Shown: positions 6,525 to 14,462, counted from the stretch's first letter. The stretch: 33,851 nt of DNA from Saccharothrix sp. NRRL B-16348 (GCF_001280085.1 NZ_LGED01000262.1:1-33851), one strand, 5' to 3'. Notes: generated by a model from the letters alone, not told the origin. Program-made: numbers and translations.

Positions 6525-7907
6525 ATGTCGAAGTTGCCTGTGGGTACCTCGCGCAGAGGTGCCGGTTGGGAGTTCCGCACGGCGCGGTGGTTCGTTCGCC
6601 ATCCCTTTGCGGTGGTTGGTCCGGGTGGGCTCGGGGTCTCGGTGTTCGAGGTCGGGCCTGAGGTGACCGGTGGTGTGGTCGGTGGCCTGGCGGTGGGTAC
6701 GGCGGCCTGGTACCGGGCGCATCCGGACACGTTCGACGCGTGGGCGGCGCCGGTGTTGCGGGCGTGGCGGCGTCGGTGGGCCGGTGCCTACACGGGTCGT
6801 CGTTGGGTGAACCTGATGGGCTCGTGCGGGTTGACCACCGTGCATCACCGGACTGGTGAAGTGCTGGTGCCGCGTGTGCTGCGGGTGCGGTCCTGGTCGC
6901 CGTCCATTGACGTGGTGCGGGTGCGGTTGGTGCCCGGTCAGGCGTTGCGGGCGTTCGCGGCAGTGCTGCCGGAGCTGGCGGCGACGCTCAAGGCTGAGCG
7001 GGTCGCGGTCGAGCAGGGCCGTCCCGGTGAGGTCGTGTTGATCGTCCAGCGTGATGAGCCGTTCGACCGGGTCATCCCCGCGCCCGCGATGCCTGAGTCC
7101 TCGGACGGGGTCGACCTGCGGTCGCTGTGCCTGGGGGAGACGGAGTTGGGCGGGGAGTGGCGTGAGCCGCTGATCGGGACGCACCACCTGACGGCCGGTG
7201 CCACCGGTGCGGGCAAGAACTCGGTCGTTATGGCGAAGCTGCGGGCGGTCGCGCCGATGATCCGTGACGGGTTGGTGCGGCCGTGGGTGTGTGACCCGAA
7301 GTTGTTCGAGTTTGTCGCGCTCAAGCCGATCCTCGATGGCCGGTACGCGGACAACCCGGAGGACTGCGCCGAGTTGGTCGAGCGGTTCGTGGACAACATG
7401 GGGCGTAAGCAGAAGCGGTTGCAGCGCAAGGGGAAGCGTTCGGTTCCGGTGTCGCGTGAGCATCCGGTGGACTGGCTGATCGTCGATGAGGTCGGTTTCC
7501 TGATGTCCTACAGCTCGGAGTACGCGCACGAGATCACCAACGCCTGCGCTGTCATCTCTTCGATGGGCCGCGCCACCAATGATGTGCTCGATGTGTACGT
7601 GCAGGAGCCGTCCAAGGACGTGCTCCCGATCCGCGACCTGCTTCCACACAGGGTATGCCTGCGGGTCACCTCGGAGCGGCACCCGGACATGGTCCTCGGT
7701 GAGGGCGCCCGTGAGCGTGGCGCGATCGCCGACGAGATCCCGGCCGATCCCTCCAGCGCCGGTATCGGCTACCGCGTCGACCCGCGCTCCCGCACTCCCC
7801 GCCGCGTCCGTGCGGCCTACACCAGCGACCACGACATCGACGAGTTGGTCGCGTTCGTCAAGGCCGGTCCGACCGACTCCGGTTCGGGTCTGCGCGTCGT
7901 CGCCTGA
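6525..7907 (+). CDS. FtsK/SpoIIIE-type conjugal DNA translocase (Tra)
   Basis: A 460-residue motor of the actinomycete conjugation type, which moves double-stranded element DNA into the recipient as a hexameric membrane-bound pump. Walker A is 'GATGAGKNS' (Lys231) and Walker B is 'WLIVDEVGF' (Asp321, Glu322). Before these, residues ~25-65 hold a glycine/valine-rich hydrophobic segment that likely anchors it in the membrane. Later 'SMGRATNDVLDVYVQEP' and 'RVCLRVTSERHPDMVLGEGA' match the conserved FtsK-domain strands. AGAGGAGG lies upstream of the ATG. Asn232 replaces the usual Ser/Thr after the Walker lysine; a small residue here is tolerated in some AICE Tra proteins. It sits mid-operon, as in other AICEs. 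Confidence 0.93.
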   Translation: MSKLPVGTSRRGAGWEFRTARWFVRHPFAVVGPGGLGVSVFEVGPEVTGGVVGGLAVGTAAWYRAHPDTFDAWAAPVLRAWRRRWAGAYTGRRWVNLMGSCGLTTVHHRTGEVLVPRVLRVRSWSPSIDVVRVRLVPGQALRAFAAVLPELAATLKAERVAVEQGRPGEVVLIVQRDEPFDRVIPAPAMPESSDGVDLRSLCLGETELGGEWREPLIGTHHLTAGATGAGKNSVVMAKLRAVAPMIRDGLVRPWVCDPKLFEFVALKPILDGRYADNPEDCAELVERFVDNMGRKQKRLQRKGKRSVPVSREHPVDWLIVDEVGFLMSYSSEYAHEITNACAVISSMGRATNDVLDVYVQEPSKDVLPIRDLLPHRVCLRVTSERHPDMVLGEGARERGAIADEIPADPSSAGIGYRVDPRSRTPRRVRAAYTSDHDIDELVAFVKAGPTDSGSGLRVVA

Positions 7908-7939
7908 CCCCATCACCTACTGACTTACGGAGCTTTTCC

Positions 7940-8413
7940 ATGCCTTCGAACAACTCTCGTTCGCTGGACCGGATCATCCGCACCCTGCGGTCGCTCATGC
8001 GATCCGCGGGCTTGCCGCGGCCGGACCGGGTGTTCATCTCGACCGTGACCCGTTCGGTTCAGGTCGAGTTCGACTCCGGCGCCGCGCCTGACCGGCTCGC
8101 CGCGCTGTTGCTGTGGGTGACCCGCCTGGACGGCGTGACGCTCACCTGGTCCCGATATGCGGATCACACCCTGATCGTGAAGGCCACAGCCCGGAACGCG
8201 GCGGGCTTGAGGTTCGACCTGACCGCCCTGGCGGCCGTCTCGGACTTCGACGGAGTCCCCGGTCGTGACGGCTCGGTGGTTCTCGCCGGGACGTTCCACC
8301 TGACGCCCTCGGTGACCGAATCAGTGACCTTCGAGGAGGTCGCCCGCCTGGTCCACCTCGGCCGCGCGGTGGCTGCCCGCCGCCGGATCGCCTCCGGAAC
8401 AACGGCGGCGTGA
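7940..8413 (+). CDS. Hypothetical AICE protein downstream of tra
   Basis: A 157-residue soluble protein with a GGAG about nine bases before the ATG. It begins with a helix 'RSLDRIIRTLRSLMRSAGLP' and continues as a beta-rich domain with 'VQVEFDSGAAPDRLAALLLWV' and 'LIVKATARNAAGLRFDLTALA', ending in an arginine-rich helix. I do not recognise it. Unassigned proteins of this size between tra and the spd/rep genes are usual in AICEs. Its frame is consistent with neighbours in codon use. Confidence 0.75.
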   Translation: MPSNNSRSLDRIIRTLRSLMRSAGLPRPDRVFISTVTRSVQVEFDSGAAPDRLAALLLWVTRLDGVTLTWSRYADHTLIVKATARNAAGLRFDLTALAAVSDFDGVPGRDGSVVLAGTFHLTPSVTESVTFEEVARLVHLGRAVAARRRIASGTTAA

Positions 8414-8431
8414 GGAAAGGCGAATCCGACG

Positions 8432-8704
8432 ATGCCGTACACGATCAAGCTTCGTACCGATGTGTTCACCAAGGCCGCTCGGCTTGCCGGCTTCAGGTCG
8501 GACTACGCCCTTGCCAAGGCGATGGAGATCAACCGCTCCACGGTGGCTCGCGTGTTGAGCGGCGAGTTGCAGCCAGGACCCGCGTTCATCGGCGGGGCGC
8601 TGCTGGCGCTCACTCCGATGCAGTTTCACGACTTGTTCGACATTGTCCCTGACCGGCGGCGGAGCACTGAGGAGGTGAATGGTGTTCCGCAAGCGCAGGA
8701 CTGA
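8432..8704 (+). CDS. Small helix-turn-helix (XRE-like) DNA-binding protein
   Basis: A 90-residue protein with a helix-turn-helix at residues ~12-45: 'AARLAGFRSDYALAKAMEINRSTVARVLSGE' contains the turn and a recognition helix 'RSTVARVL'. The preceding stop is followed by TGAGGAAAGG, a ribosome site for this gene, and its 3' end overlaps the next gene by about 20 bases. Small regulators of this type in AICEs are thought to modulate replication or transfer genes; the target here is unknown. Confidence 0.8.
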   Translation: MPYTIKLRTDVFTKAARLAGFRSDYALAKAMEINRSTVARVLSGELQPGPAFIGGALLALTPMQFHDLFDIVPDRRRSTEEVNGVPQAQD

Positions 8705-9518
8705 TGACCAGGGCGAGACGCGCACGGTGCAGAGGCTGCGCGCCCGTCTCGCCGAGTCCCACCAGCTGCATGGCCTGACCTCGGACCCGCTGTTGCACGC
8801 CGTCCGCCTGGAGCGCTTCCGCGTCTCGGTGACCCGCTCCATGTGGTTCTTCCTCGCCCTGGGCCTGGGCTTCACCACCACCGGAGTGCACGAGTTCCTT
8901 GCCGGACATCTGACGCAGGCTGCGGCGCTGTGGTGGGGCGCGTGGCTGGTCGAACCGGCCTTGGCGGGCATCCTCGTCACGCTGCTGCGCTGGGAAGCGG
9001 AGATGCTGTCCCACGGCCTGGCCGTCGACGCCGCCCCGGTCGTCTGGCTCAAGCGGCTCCTGCTCGGCGCAACGCTGATCACCAACGTGTGGTCTTCCCT
9101 GCGTCCGCCGTCCGGCCAGGTCGAGTACGGCGTGGTCTTCCTCCACGTCGTCGTGCCGCTGGTCGTGTTCCTCATCGCTGAGGTCATGCCGGTCATCCAG
9201 CACCGCTGCAACGCCGCCCGTGACCGCGTCATGGTCGACGCCGAACCGCGAACCACGACCTCCGCGTCCTCAATGGCCACCAAGTCGCCGTTGACCGCAT
9301 CCGTGACGCCCTCCGCGACACCCGTCGCGCCTGCCGTCCGGGAAGTGCCCCGGACCCCGTTGAAGCTGCCCGCGCACCTGCAAGCAGCGCTGGCCGGCAA
9401 AGCCGCCGAAGTGCGCGAGCAGGGCCGCACTGTCACCCCTGCCGACGTGCAAGCCGCGGTGAACGTCCCCGACGCCTACGCGGCCACTCTCGCCGACCAG
9501 CTCAACGCCGCAGCCTGA
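8682..9518 (+). CDS. DUF2637-type membrane protein (Spd/plasmid spread family)
   Basis: About 278 residues. Four hydrophobic segments occupy residues ~50-175: 'SMWFFLALGLGFTTTGV', 'AALWWGAWLVEPALAGILV', 'LKRLLLGATLITNVW' and 'VVFLHVVVPLVVFLIAEV'. This is the DUF2637 layout, with a Thr/Ser/Pro-rich cytoplasmic tail and a C-terminal helix 'TPADVQAAVNVPDAYAATL' that may be a degenerate DNA-binding segment. Such proteins are linked to intramycelial spread of conjugative elements. GGAGG at 8671-8675 stands six bases before the GTG at 8682 and only three before the ATG at 8679, so I prefer the GTG; the difference is one residue. Confidence 0.85.
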   Translation: MFRKRRTDDQGETRTVQRLRARLAESHQLHGLTSDPLLHAVRLERFRVSVTRSMWFFLALGLGFTTTGVHEFLAGHLTQAAALWWGAWLVEPALAGILVTLLRWEAEMLSHGLAVDAAPVVWLKRLLLGATLITNVWSSLRPPSGQVEYGVVFLHVVVPLVVFLIAEVMPVIQHRCNAARDRVMVDAEPRTTTSASSMATKSPLTASVTPSATPVAPAVREVPRTPLKLPAHLQAALAGKAAEVREQGRTVTPADVQAAVNVPDAYAATLADQLNAAA

Positions 9519-9551
9519 CCAATCACCACCACTACCGGAAGGAGAAGCCTC

Positions 9552-10898
9552 TTGATCCTCACGCTCGAAGATCGCATCGCCGACCGGGTCCAACGGGCCG
9601 ACTACCGGGACTGGCGCGACAAAGTCACCGCCACCGGAGGATGCCTCGCACCGATCCGCCTGTTCGGAGCCTGGCAACTCCACAACCTCGACAGCACCAA
9701 AGTCCTCGCCCACCTCGGCGGCGACGTCATGGTCCCCTGCGGCAACCGCCGCGCCTCCATCTGCCCCTCCTGCTCAGACCGATACGCGGCCGACGCCTTC
9801 CACCTCATGCGCGCGGGCCTGTCCGGCGGCAGCAAGGGCGTATCCGAGACCGTCGCCGAGAAGCCGCGCGTGTTCGCCACCCTGACCGCCCCATCCTTCG
9901 GCGCGGTCCACAACCGGCGCGAGACCGGCGGCGGCAAGGTACGGCCGTGTACGGGGTGCGGGGCCTTTCACCATCCCGATGACCCTCGCATCGGTGGCGC
10001 GGTCGATCCGGGTAGCTATGACTACGTCGGAGCGGTGTTGTGGCAGGCGCACGCGGGGAAGTTGTGGCATCGCTTCACGATCGCGCTGCGGCGGGCGCTG
10101 GCTCGTGCGGCCGGGTTGACGGTGAGGGAGTTCAAGGACCACGCGCGGCTCTCATACGCCAAGGTCGCCGAATACCAGCGGCGCGGCCTGGTCCACTTCC
10201 ACGCCGTCATCCGGATCGACGGCCCTGACGGCTCACACGACCCGGCGCCCTCGTGGGCGACCGTGGACTTGGTCGACCTCGCGGTTCGGGCTGCGGCTCG
10301 CTCCGTGTTGGTCGAGTCCTTTCGGCCGGATGGCACGGTCCTCGACCTGGTCTGGGGTGAACAGGTCGACGTGCGCCCCATCCGGGCTGCCTCGGCGCAC
10401 CAGGTCGAGGACGACACCGGGGCCGTCAGTGACGGCAAGCTCGCCGCCTACGTCGCCAAATACGCCACCAAGGGCACCGGCGCGCGTGACACGCCTGACC
10501 GGCCGATCCGCTCGCAGCTCGACATCGACCACCTGCGGGTCTCCGACCATCACCGGCGCATGATCCAGGCCGCCTGGGATCTCGGTGACCTGCACTTCTA
10601 TGAGGATCTGAACCTACGGAAGTGGGCGCACATGCTCGCCTTCCGCGGCCACTTCCTCACCAAGTCCAAGCACTACTCGACCACCTTCAAGCGCATTCGC
10701 GAGGACCGGCGGGCCTTCCGGGCGGTCGAAAGCCTCGAACGCCTCGGCCTGGCGGCCGATGAGGTGGTCGTCGTCAACGACTGGGCCTACGCGGGCTCCG
10801 GCTACGCCAACGACGCAGAGCGCGAACTGGCCTCCGGCATCGCCGAACGCCTCCGCGCACAACGCCAACGCGAATACACAGAGGAGGACGCAGCGTGA
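9552..10898 (+). CDS. RepSA-type replication initiator of the AICE
   Basis: A 448-residue initiator for rolling-circle replication of the excised element. It has a paired-cysteine region ('SICPSCSDRY' and 'RPCTGCGAFHH', a probable zinc-binding site), the metal-binding HUH-like 'LVHFHAVI' (His215, His217), and a tyrosine motif 'YVAKYATKG' (Tyr300, Tyr304), one of which should nick the origin. TTG at 9552 follows GGAAGGAGAAG. Codon use switches abruptly from C-ending to G-ending codons at about 9940-10140 and back, suggesting a mosaic gene. Its stop overlaps the xis start as GTGA, the rep-xis-int order of pSAM2-like elements. Confidence 0.93.
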   Translation: MILTLEDRIADRVQRADYRDWRDKVTATGGCLAPIRLFGAWQLHNLDSTKVLAHLGGDVMVPCGNRRASICPSCSDRYAADAFHLMRAGLSGGSKGVSETVAEKPRVFATLTAPSFGAVHNRRETGGGKVRPCTGCGAFHHPDDPRIGGAVDPGSYDYVGAVLWQAHAGKLWHRFTIALRRALARAAGLTVREFKDHARLSYAKVAEYQRRGLVHFHAVIRIDGPDGSHDPAPSWATVDLVDLAVRAAARSVLVESFRPDGTVLDLVWGEQVDVRPIRAASAHQVEDDTGAVSDGKLAAYVAKYATKGTGARDTPDRPIRSQLDIDHLRVSDHHRRMIQAAWDLGDLHFYEDLNLRKWAHMLAFRGHFLTKSKHYSTTFKRIREDRRAFRAVESLERLGLAADEVVVVNDWAYAGSGYANDAERELASGIAERLRAQRQREYTEEDAA

Positions 10899-11074
10899 AC
10901 GAAATCTGGGACATCGAGCAGGTGGCGGCCTACCTCCGCATCCCGGTCAACACCATCTACCAGTGGCGGACCAGGAAGTACGGGCCTCCCGGCCGTCGGG
11001 TCGGCAAGCACCTGCGCTTCAACTCGGCCGAGGTCAAGGCGTGGTTCGAATCGCTGCCGACCGAGGCGGCCTGA
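10895..11074 (+). CDS. xis: Excisionase (Xis), MerR/HTH_17-like
   Basis: A 59-residue protein read directly from the sequence: GTG at 10895, TGA at 11072-11074, with GAGGAGG seven bases before the start. It opens 'MNEIWDIEQVAAYLRIPVN', a typical excisionase helix-turn-helix, followed by 'IYQWRTRKYGPPGRRVGKH' and 'RFNSAEVKAWF', the winged part. It binds beside the att site and directs the integrase to excise the element. Both neighbours are coupled: rep ends inside its start codon (GTGA) and the integrase ATG overlaps its stop (TGATG). Confidence 0.93.
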   Translation: MNEIWDIEQVAAYLRIPVNTIYQWRTRKYGPPGRRVGKHLRFNSAEVKAWFESLPTEAA

Positions 11075-12249
11075 TGGGTAGAAGACCGATGCCGGTCGGC
11101 ACCTACGGGAAGATCAGGGTCGAGACCCTCGGCCCGAAGCGGTACCGGGCTCGCTGCCGTTACCGCGACTTCAACGGCAAGGTCTACGACGTCGAGCGCA
11201 TGGGCACCAGCCGCACGAACGCCGAGAACAACCTCAAGGCGGCTATCCGTGACTGGGTGACACCCGTCGCGGGGGCGACCGTCACAGCAAGTACCAGGTT
11301 CCGCGATGTTGCCGCTCGGTGGCTGGCCGAGCTGGTGCGTGACGCCGAACGGGAGTTCCGTTCCTGGGGCACGGTGGACACGTACCGCAACCGGCTGGAA
11401 GGGCTCGTGCTCCCGGCCGTGGGTGACCTGCGCATGAACGAGTTGTCCACGCCGATCCTGGACGCTCTGTGCAAGAAGGTCCGGGACAGATCCAGCGCAA
11501 GCTCGGCGAAGACGGTCAGGGCTGTTCTGAGTGGCGTCTGTGCCTACGCGGTGCAGCACGGGGCGCTTGAGGCCAACCCGGCGCGGGAGATCACCCGGTT
11601 GGAGAGCAAGCGGGCGAAGAACCGGCCGCAGAAGTCGCGGGCGTTGACCGCGGTGGAAGTGCTTGACCTGCTCAAGAAGCTGGACCAGGACGAGCGGGCC
11701 GTGAAGGACGATCTGCCGGACCTCGTCCGGTTCTTCCTGGGCACCGGAGAACGGACCGGTGAGGCGCTGGGCGCGCACTGGCCGGACTTCAACGCAGAAG
11801 CACGAGAGCTGGCGATGTCCGGGAACGTCATCCGGGCGCGTGGGCGGGGAAGGATCGTGAATCGGGGTAAGACGGAGAACTCCGAACGACCGATTCCGCT
11901 GCCGGACTGGTGCGTGGCCATGCTCGTGGAAAGGCGGGCGAAGGCGTTCAGTCCTGACGGTCCGATCTTCCCCAGTTCGACCGGCACGATCCGTGAAGCA
12001 ACCAACGTCCGCAATCGCGCCTGGAAGCCGTTCATCGCCCGAGCTGGCTACGAATGGGTGACTTTCCGAACCTTTCGGAGGACCGTCGCGACGCTGCTGG
12101 ACGAGGCCGGTCTGACGGCGAGGCAGATCGCCGACCTGCTCGGTCACTCCCGGCCGTCGATGACCCAGGACGTCTACATGGGCCGCCGGTCACCCGGCCG
12201 CGCGGCGGCGGATGCGCTGGGAGCTGTCATCACCGTAAGTGAGGGGTAA
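11074..12249 (+). CDS. int: Tyrosine recombinase (integrase) of the AICE
   Basis: A 391-residue phage-type integrase that recombines the element with the tRNA-Lys 3' end immediately downstream. The N-terminal arm-binding part ('RYRARCRYRDFNGKVYDVER') precedes a core-binding domain and the catalytic domain. Active-site residues visible: Arg227 ('GERTGEAL'), the beta-strand Lys in 'GKTENSERPIPL', Arg335 ('FRTFRRT'), His358 ('LLGHSRPSMT') and nucleophile Tyr368 ('DVYMGRR'). In the usual HxxR box the histidine position is Arg332. The ATG overlaps the xis stop; longer upstream starts in this frame lie inside rep and are rejected. Confidence 0.95.
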   Translation: MGRRPMPVGTYGKIRVETLGPKRYRARCRYRDFNGKVYDVERMGTSRTNAENNLKAAIRDWVTPVAGATVTASTRFRDVAARWLAELVRDAEREFRSWGTVDTYRNRLEGLVLPAVGDLRMNELSTPILDALCKKVRDRSSASSAKTVRAVLSGVCAYAVQHGALEANPAREITRLESKRAKNRPQKSRALTAVEVLDLLKKLDQDERAVKDDLPDLVRFFLGTGERTGEALGAHWPDFNAEARELAMSGNVIRARGRGRIVNRGKTENSERPIPLPDWCVAMLVERRAKAFSPDGPIFPSSTGTIREATNVRNRAWKPFIARAGYEWVTFRTFRRTVATLLDEAGLTARQIADLLGHSRPSMTQDVYMGRRSPGRAAADALGAVITVSEG

Positions 12250-12277
12250 ATGGGGGATTCGACTTCGTCGGCCCCTG

Positions 12278-12293
12278 GGTCAGCCGCCTGACC
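12278..12293. terminator. Hairpin between int and tRNA-Lys
   Basis: GGTCAG (12278-12283) and CTGACC (12288-12293) form a perfect 6-bp stem with a 4-base loop in the 52-bp gap after the integrase stop. It could end transcripts from either side, or be an integrase/Xis arm site next to att. No U-tract is present. Confidence 0.35.
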
Positions 12294-12301
12294 AGCAAGT
12301 T

Positions 12302-12345
12302 TGGTGGGCCGCCAGGGACTCGAACCCTGAACCCGAAGATTAAAA
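12302..12345. other. Attachment site (att) in the 3' half of tRNA-Lys
   Basis: The integrase gene points at the 3' end of an intact tRNA, the usual seat of AICE integration. The crossover core should be identical to some length of the tRNA 3' half, from about the anticodon to the CCA end. The exact core cannot be set because the other copy lies outside the window. Confidence 0.5.
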
Positions 12346-12377
12346 GTCTCCTGCTCTGCCAATTGAGCTAGCAGCCC
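12302..12377 (-). tRNA. tRNA-Lys (anticodon UUU), CCA encoded
   Basis: Complete cloverleaf on the minus strand. The acceptor GGGCTGC pairs with GCGGCCC; the D-arm is GCTCAATTGGCAGAGC; the anticodon stem is GGAGA/TCTTC around loop CTTTTAA (12340-12346), giving UUU for lysine. The T-arm is CAGGG-TTCGAGT-CCCTG, discriminator A, and CCA is encoded. TAAGCT (minus sense of 12387-12392) ten bases upstream is a likely -10 hexamer. The AICE is integrated at its 3' end and keeps the gene whole. Confidence 0.97.
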
Positions 12378-12534
12378 GTGCCCGACAGCTTACCGAGACC
12401 GGCGCTCCCGGTGAGCAGGGTGGTCGACCGCGTGCTGTGGGTGCCGTCACGTTCTGCCAGGCCGAGAACGTCGCCGTGCAGGTCAGGGGGTTGGCGTCGG
12501 GTCCCGGCCGCGCACGCCGACTACCGTGGGGCGG

Positions 12535-13395
12535 GTGCGGGTGGCTACGTGGAACGTGAACTCGGTCAAGCAGCGGGTGCCGCGGTTCTTGCCGTGGCTC
12601 GACCAGAGGCAGCCCGATGTGGTCTGCCTGCAGGAGACGAAGCTCGCGGACGACGCGTTCACGGCGCTCCTCGGTGAGGAGTTGTCCGGTCGTGGGTACG
12701 AGGTGGCGGTGCACGGGGAAGGCCGGTGGAACGGGGTGGCGATCCTGTCCCGGGTCGGGCTGGACGACGTGGTGAACGGGCTCGCGGACGGGCCCGGGTT
12801 TCCGCACCCCGAGGCGCGGGCGGTGGCGGCGACGTGCGGTGGGGTGCGGGTGCACTCCGTCTACGTGCCCAACGGGCGGACGCCCGACTCGGACCACTAC
12901 CACTACAAGCTGGCGTGGCTGGCGGCGTTGCGGGACGTGGTCGCGGCCGGTCCCGAGGCGGCTGTGGTCTGCGGCGACGTCAACATCGCGCCGGCCGACG
13001 CGGACGTGTTCGACCCGGCGGCCTACGTCGGCCACACGCACGTGACGGCGCCCGAGCGGGAGGCGTTGGCGGCGCTGCAGGCGGTCGGGTTGCGCGACGT
13101 GGTCCGGGACCGGTGGCCGGACGAGCGGGTCTTCACCTACTGGGACTACCGCGCGGGCATGTTCCACCAGGACCTCGGGATGCGCATCGACCTGGTGCTG
13201 GCGTCCGCGCCCGTCGCCGCGCGGGTCGAGGCGGCCTGGGTCGACCGGCACGCGCGCAAGGGCACCGGGCCGAGCGACCACGCACCGGTGATCGTCGACC
13301 TGGACGAAGCGCCCGACGGCGACATCGGCCCGGTCGTGCCGTCGCCGTCCGCCCCGCGCACCCGCAAGACGGTGAAGAAGCTGCCCCAGTCCTAG
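12535..13395 (+). CDS. xthA: Exodeoxyribonuclease III (AP endonuclease)
   Basis: A 286-residue enzyme of the exonuclease III/AP endonuclease family, which nicks DNA 5' to abasic sites and trims 3' blocks in base-excision repair. It opens 'MRVATWNVNSVKQRVPRFL'. Catalytic landmarks are 'CLQETK' (metal-binding Glu34), 'GDVNIAP' (Asp148, Asn150), 'MRIDLVL' and 'SDHAPV' (Asp248, His249). I place the start at GTG 12535 because the family begins there and TACCGT lies seven bases upstream, the pattern of a leaderless promoter; GTG 12526 is an alternative. A basic C-terminal tail 'RTRKTVKKL' extends beyond the domain. The gene overlaps the convergent monooxygenase by four bases. Confidence 0.93.
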   Translation: MRVATWNVNSVKQRVPRFLPWLDQRQPDVVCLQETKLADDAFTALLGEELSGRGYEVAVHGEGRWNGVAILSRVGLDDVVNGLADGPGFPHPEARAVAATCGGVRVHSVYVPNGRTPDSDHYHYKLAWLAALRDVVAAGPEAAVVCGDVNIAPADADVFDPAAYVGHTHVTAPEREALAALQAVGLRDVVRDRWPDERVFTYWDYRAGMFHQDLGMRIDLVLASAPVAARVEAAWVDRHARKGTGPSDHAPVIVDLDEAPDGDIGPVVPSPSAPRTRKTVKKLPQS

Positions 13396-14405
13396 CCCGC
13401 CAGTTCGTCGCGTTCCAGGTCCGCGCTCCACGACGGCCGCGGCGCCAACGCCAGTGCGACCCGCAGCCCGAGGTCGCGCAGACCGGTGAAGCGGCGCATC
13501 CGGGCCAGCCGGTTGAGCTGGAGCGACCGCGCGGCCAGCCGTCGCGTCACCCGTCGGCGCCGTGCGTCGTACGACCGCAGCCCCGCCTCGACGTCACCCG
13601 CCAGGCACTCCGCCAGCACCACGCCGTCGATGATCGCCTGGCACGCGCCCTGCCCGAGGTCGGGTGTCATGGCGTGCGCGGCGTCACCGATCAGCGCCAC
13701 CTTCCCCGAGACGTACGACGGCAACGGCGACAGGTGCAGCAGTTCGTGCCGCAGCACGTCGGTGGCCGCCGCGAGCACGCGCGGGATCGGGTCGTGCCAG
13801 TCCGCGAACAGCGACAGGTCCGACCCCATCGCGTACCAGTTGGTGCGCCCGTCGGCCTGCGGCGTGAGGCCGAACTTGCCGCCACGCCCCCACGTCTCGC
13901 CGCCCGCGTCGACCGGGACGTCCACGGTGCCGCGCCACCCGATCGCGCCCGACCGGCGGACCGTCGCGTCGAACAGCTCGCCGCGCACCGCGCTGTGGAT
14001 GCCGTCCGCGCCGACGACCACGTCGTACCCGTCGCAGTCCGCGAGGCCTGCCGCCGTGCCGAACCGGACCACCCCGTCCGGCAACGCCCCGGCGAGCACG
14101 CCGAGCAGCGCGGGCCGCGTGAGCAGGTGCACCGAACTCGCCCCGATGGTCCCGATCACCGTCCCGTCCGGCTTCCGCACCACCCCGTCGGACTGCCGCC
14201 GCCCGACCCGCCGGGCCGCGTCGCCCAACCCCAGCCGGTCCAGGGCCGCCACCGCGTCGGGCCAGATCCCGAGCCCCGTCCCGACGTCCGGCAACGCCGC
14301 CGAGCGCTCGAAGACGTCCACCTCCCACCCGTGCCGCCGCAGCCCCACAGCCGCGGCCAGGCCGCCGACCCCTCCACCGATCACCGCTGCGCGCCGAAGT
14401 CCCAT
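13392..14405 (-). CDS. FAD-dependent monooxygenase (PHBH/UbiH-like)
   Basis: A 337-residue flavoprotein hydroxylase. The N-terminal dinucleotide-binding motif 'AVIGGGVGGLAAA' is followed by 'VDVFERS'; the mid-protein DG motif is 'DVVVGADGIHSAVR'; the C-terminal FAD ribityl motif is 'ALIGDAAHAMTPDLGQGA'. This order defines the class A aromatic/polyketide monooxygenases that use NAD(P)H and oxygen. The substrate is unknown. The ATG at 14405 begins 'MGLRRAAVIGGG'; a GTG nine bases earlier is possible. The gene is divergent from a TetR regulator with paired operators between them, so it is probably the regulator's target and induced by its own substrate. Confidence 0.9.
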   Translation of the reverse strand: MGLRRAAVIGGGVGGLAAAVGLRRHGWEVDVFERSAALPDVGTGLGIWPDAVAALDRLGLGDAARRVGRRQSDGVVRKPDGTVIGTIGASSVHLLTRPALLGVLAGALPDGVVRFGTAAGLADCDGYDVVVGADGIHSAVRGELFDATVRRSGAIGWRGTVDVPVDAGGETWGRGGKFGLTPQADGRTNWYAMGSDLSLFADWHDPIPRVLAAATDVLRHELLHLSPLPSYVSGKVALIGDAAHAMTPDLGQGACQAIIDGVVLAECLAGDVEAGLRSYDARRRRVTRRLAARSLQLNRLARMRRFTGLRDLGLRVALALAPRPSWSADLERDELAG

Positions 14406-14417
14406 GCGGCCCACCGT

Positions 14418-14454
14418 ACTACAGCTGTAGTGATAAACACTACGGGTGTAGTGT
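14418..14454. promoter_or_regulatory. Two matching operators between monooxygenase and TetR genes
   Basis: ACTACAGCTGTAGT (14418-14431) is a perfect palindrome. ACACTAC (14437-14443) and GTAGTGT (14448-14454) form a second. Both share ACTAC-N4-GTAGT, and equivalent positions are 21 bp apart, two helical turns. They lie within a 57-bp divergent promoter region and the second overlaps TAGTGT, a likely -10 hexamer for the TetR gene. The neighbouring TetR protein is the natural candidate to bind them. Confidence 0.8.
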
Positions 14455-14462
14455 CACGGGTG

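Larger units (their letters stand above)
4530..12304. mobile_element. AICE (pSAM2-like integrative conjugative element), core and right end
   Basis: The segment contains all modules of an actinomycete integrative and conjugative element: GntR control, Pra-like gene, FtsK/Tra translocase, DUF2637/Spd membrane protein, RepSA initiator, Xis and Int, ending at a tRNA-Lys gene. The right end is fixed by the tRNA 3' terminus at 12302. The left end is not seen, since no second copy of the tRNA 3' segment occurs between 1 and 12250. The kinase, HTH-TPR and XRE/DUF397 genes further left are therefore probably cargo of the same element. Confidence 0.85.

Noticed and set aside
6477..7916. 479-codon minus-strand frame opposite tra
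   Set aside because: No motifs, while the tra frame has Walker A and B and a ribosome site.
9545..9560. CTTGATC at the rep start as a pC194-like nick site
   Set aside because: It is simply the TTG start codon context after the ribosome site; no hairpin surrounds it and the short match is expected by chance.
1..12250. Second att copy (tRNA-Lys 3' segment) inside the window
   Set aside because: No match to the T-arm plus acceptor sequence was found to the left, so the other element end is outside the window.
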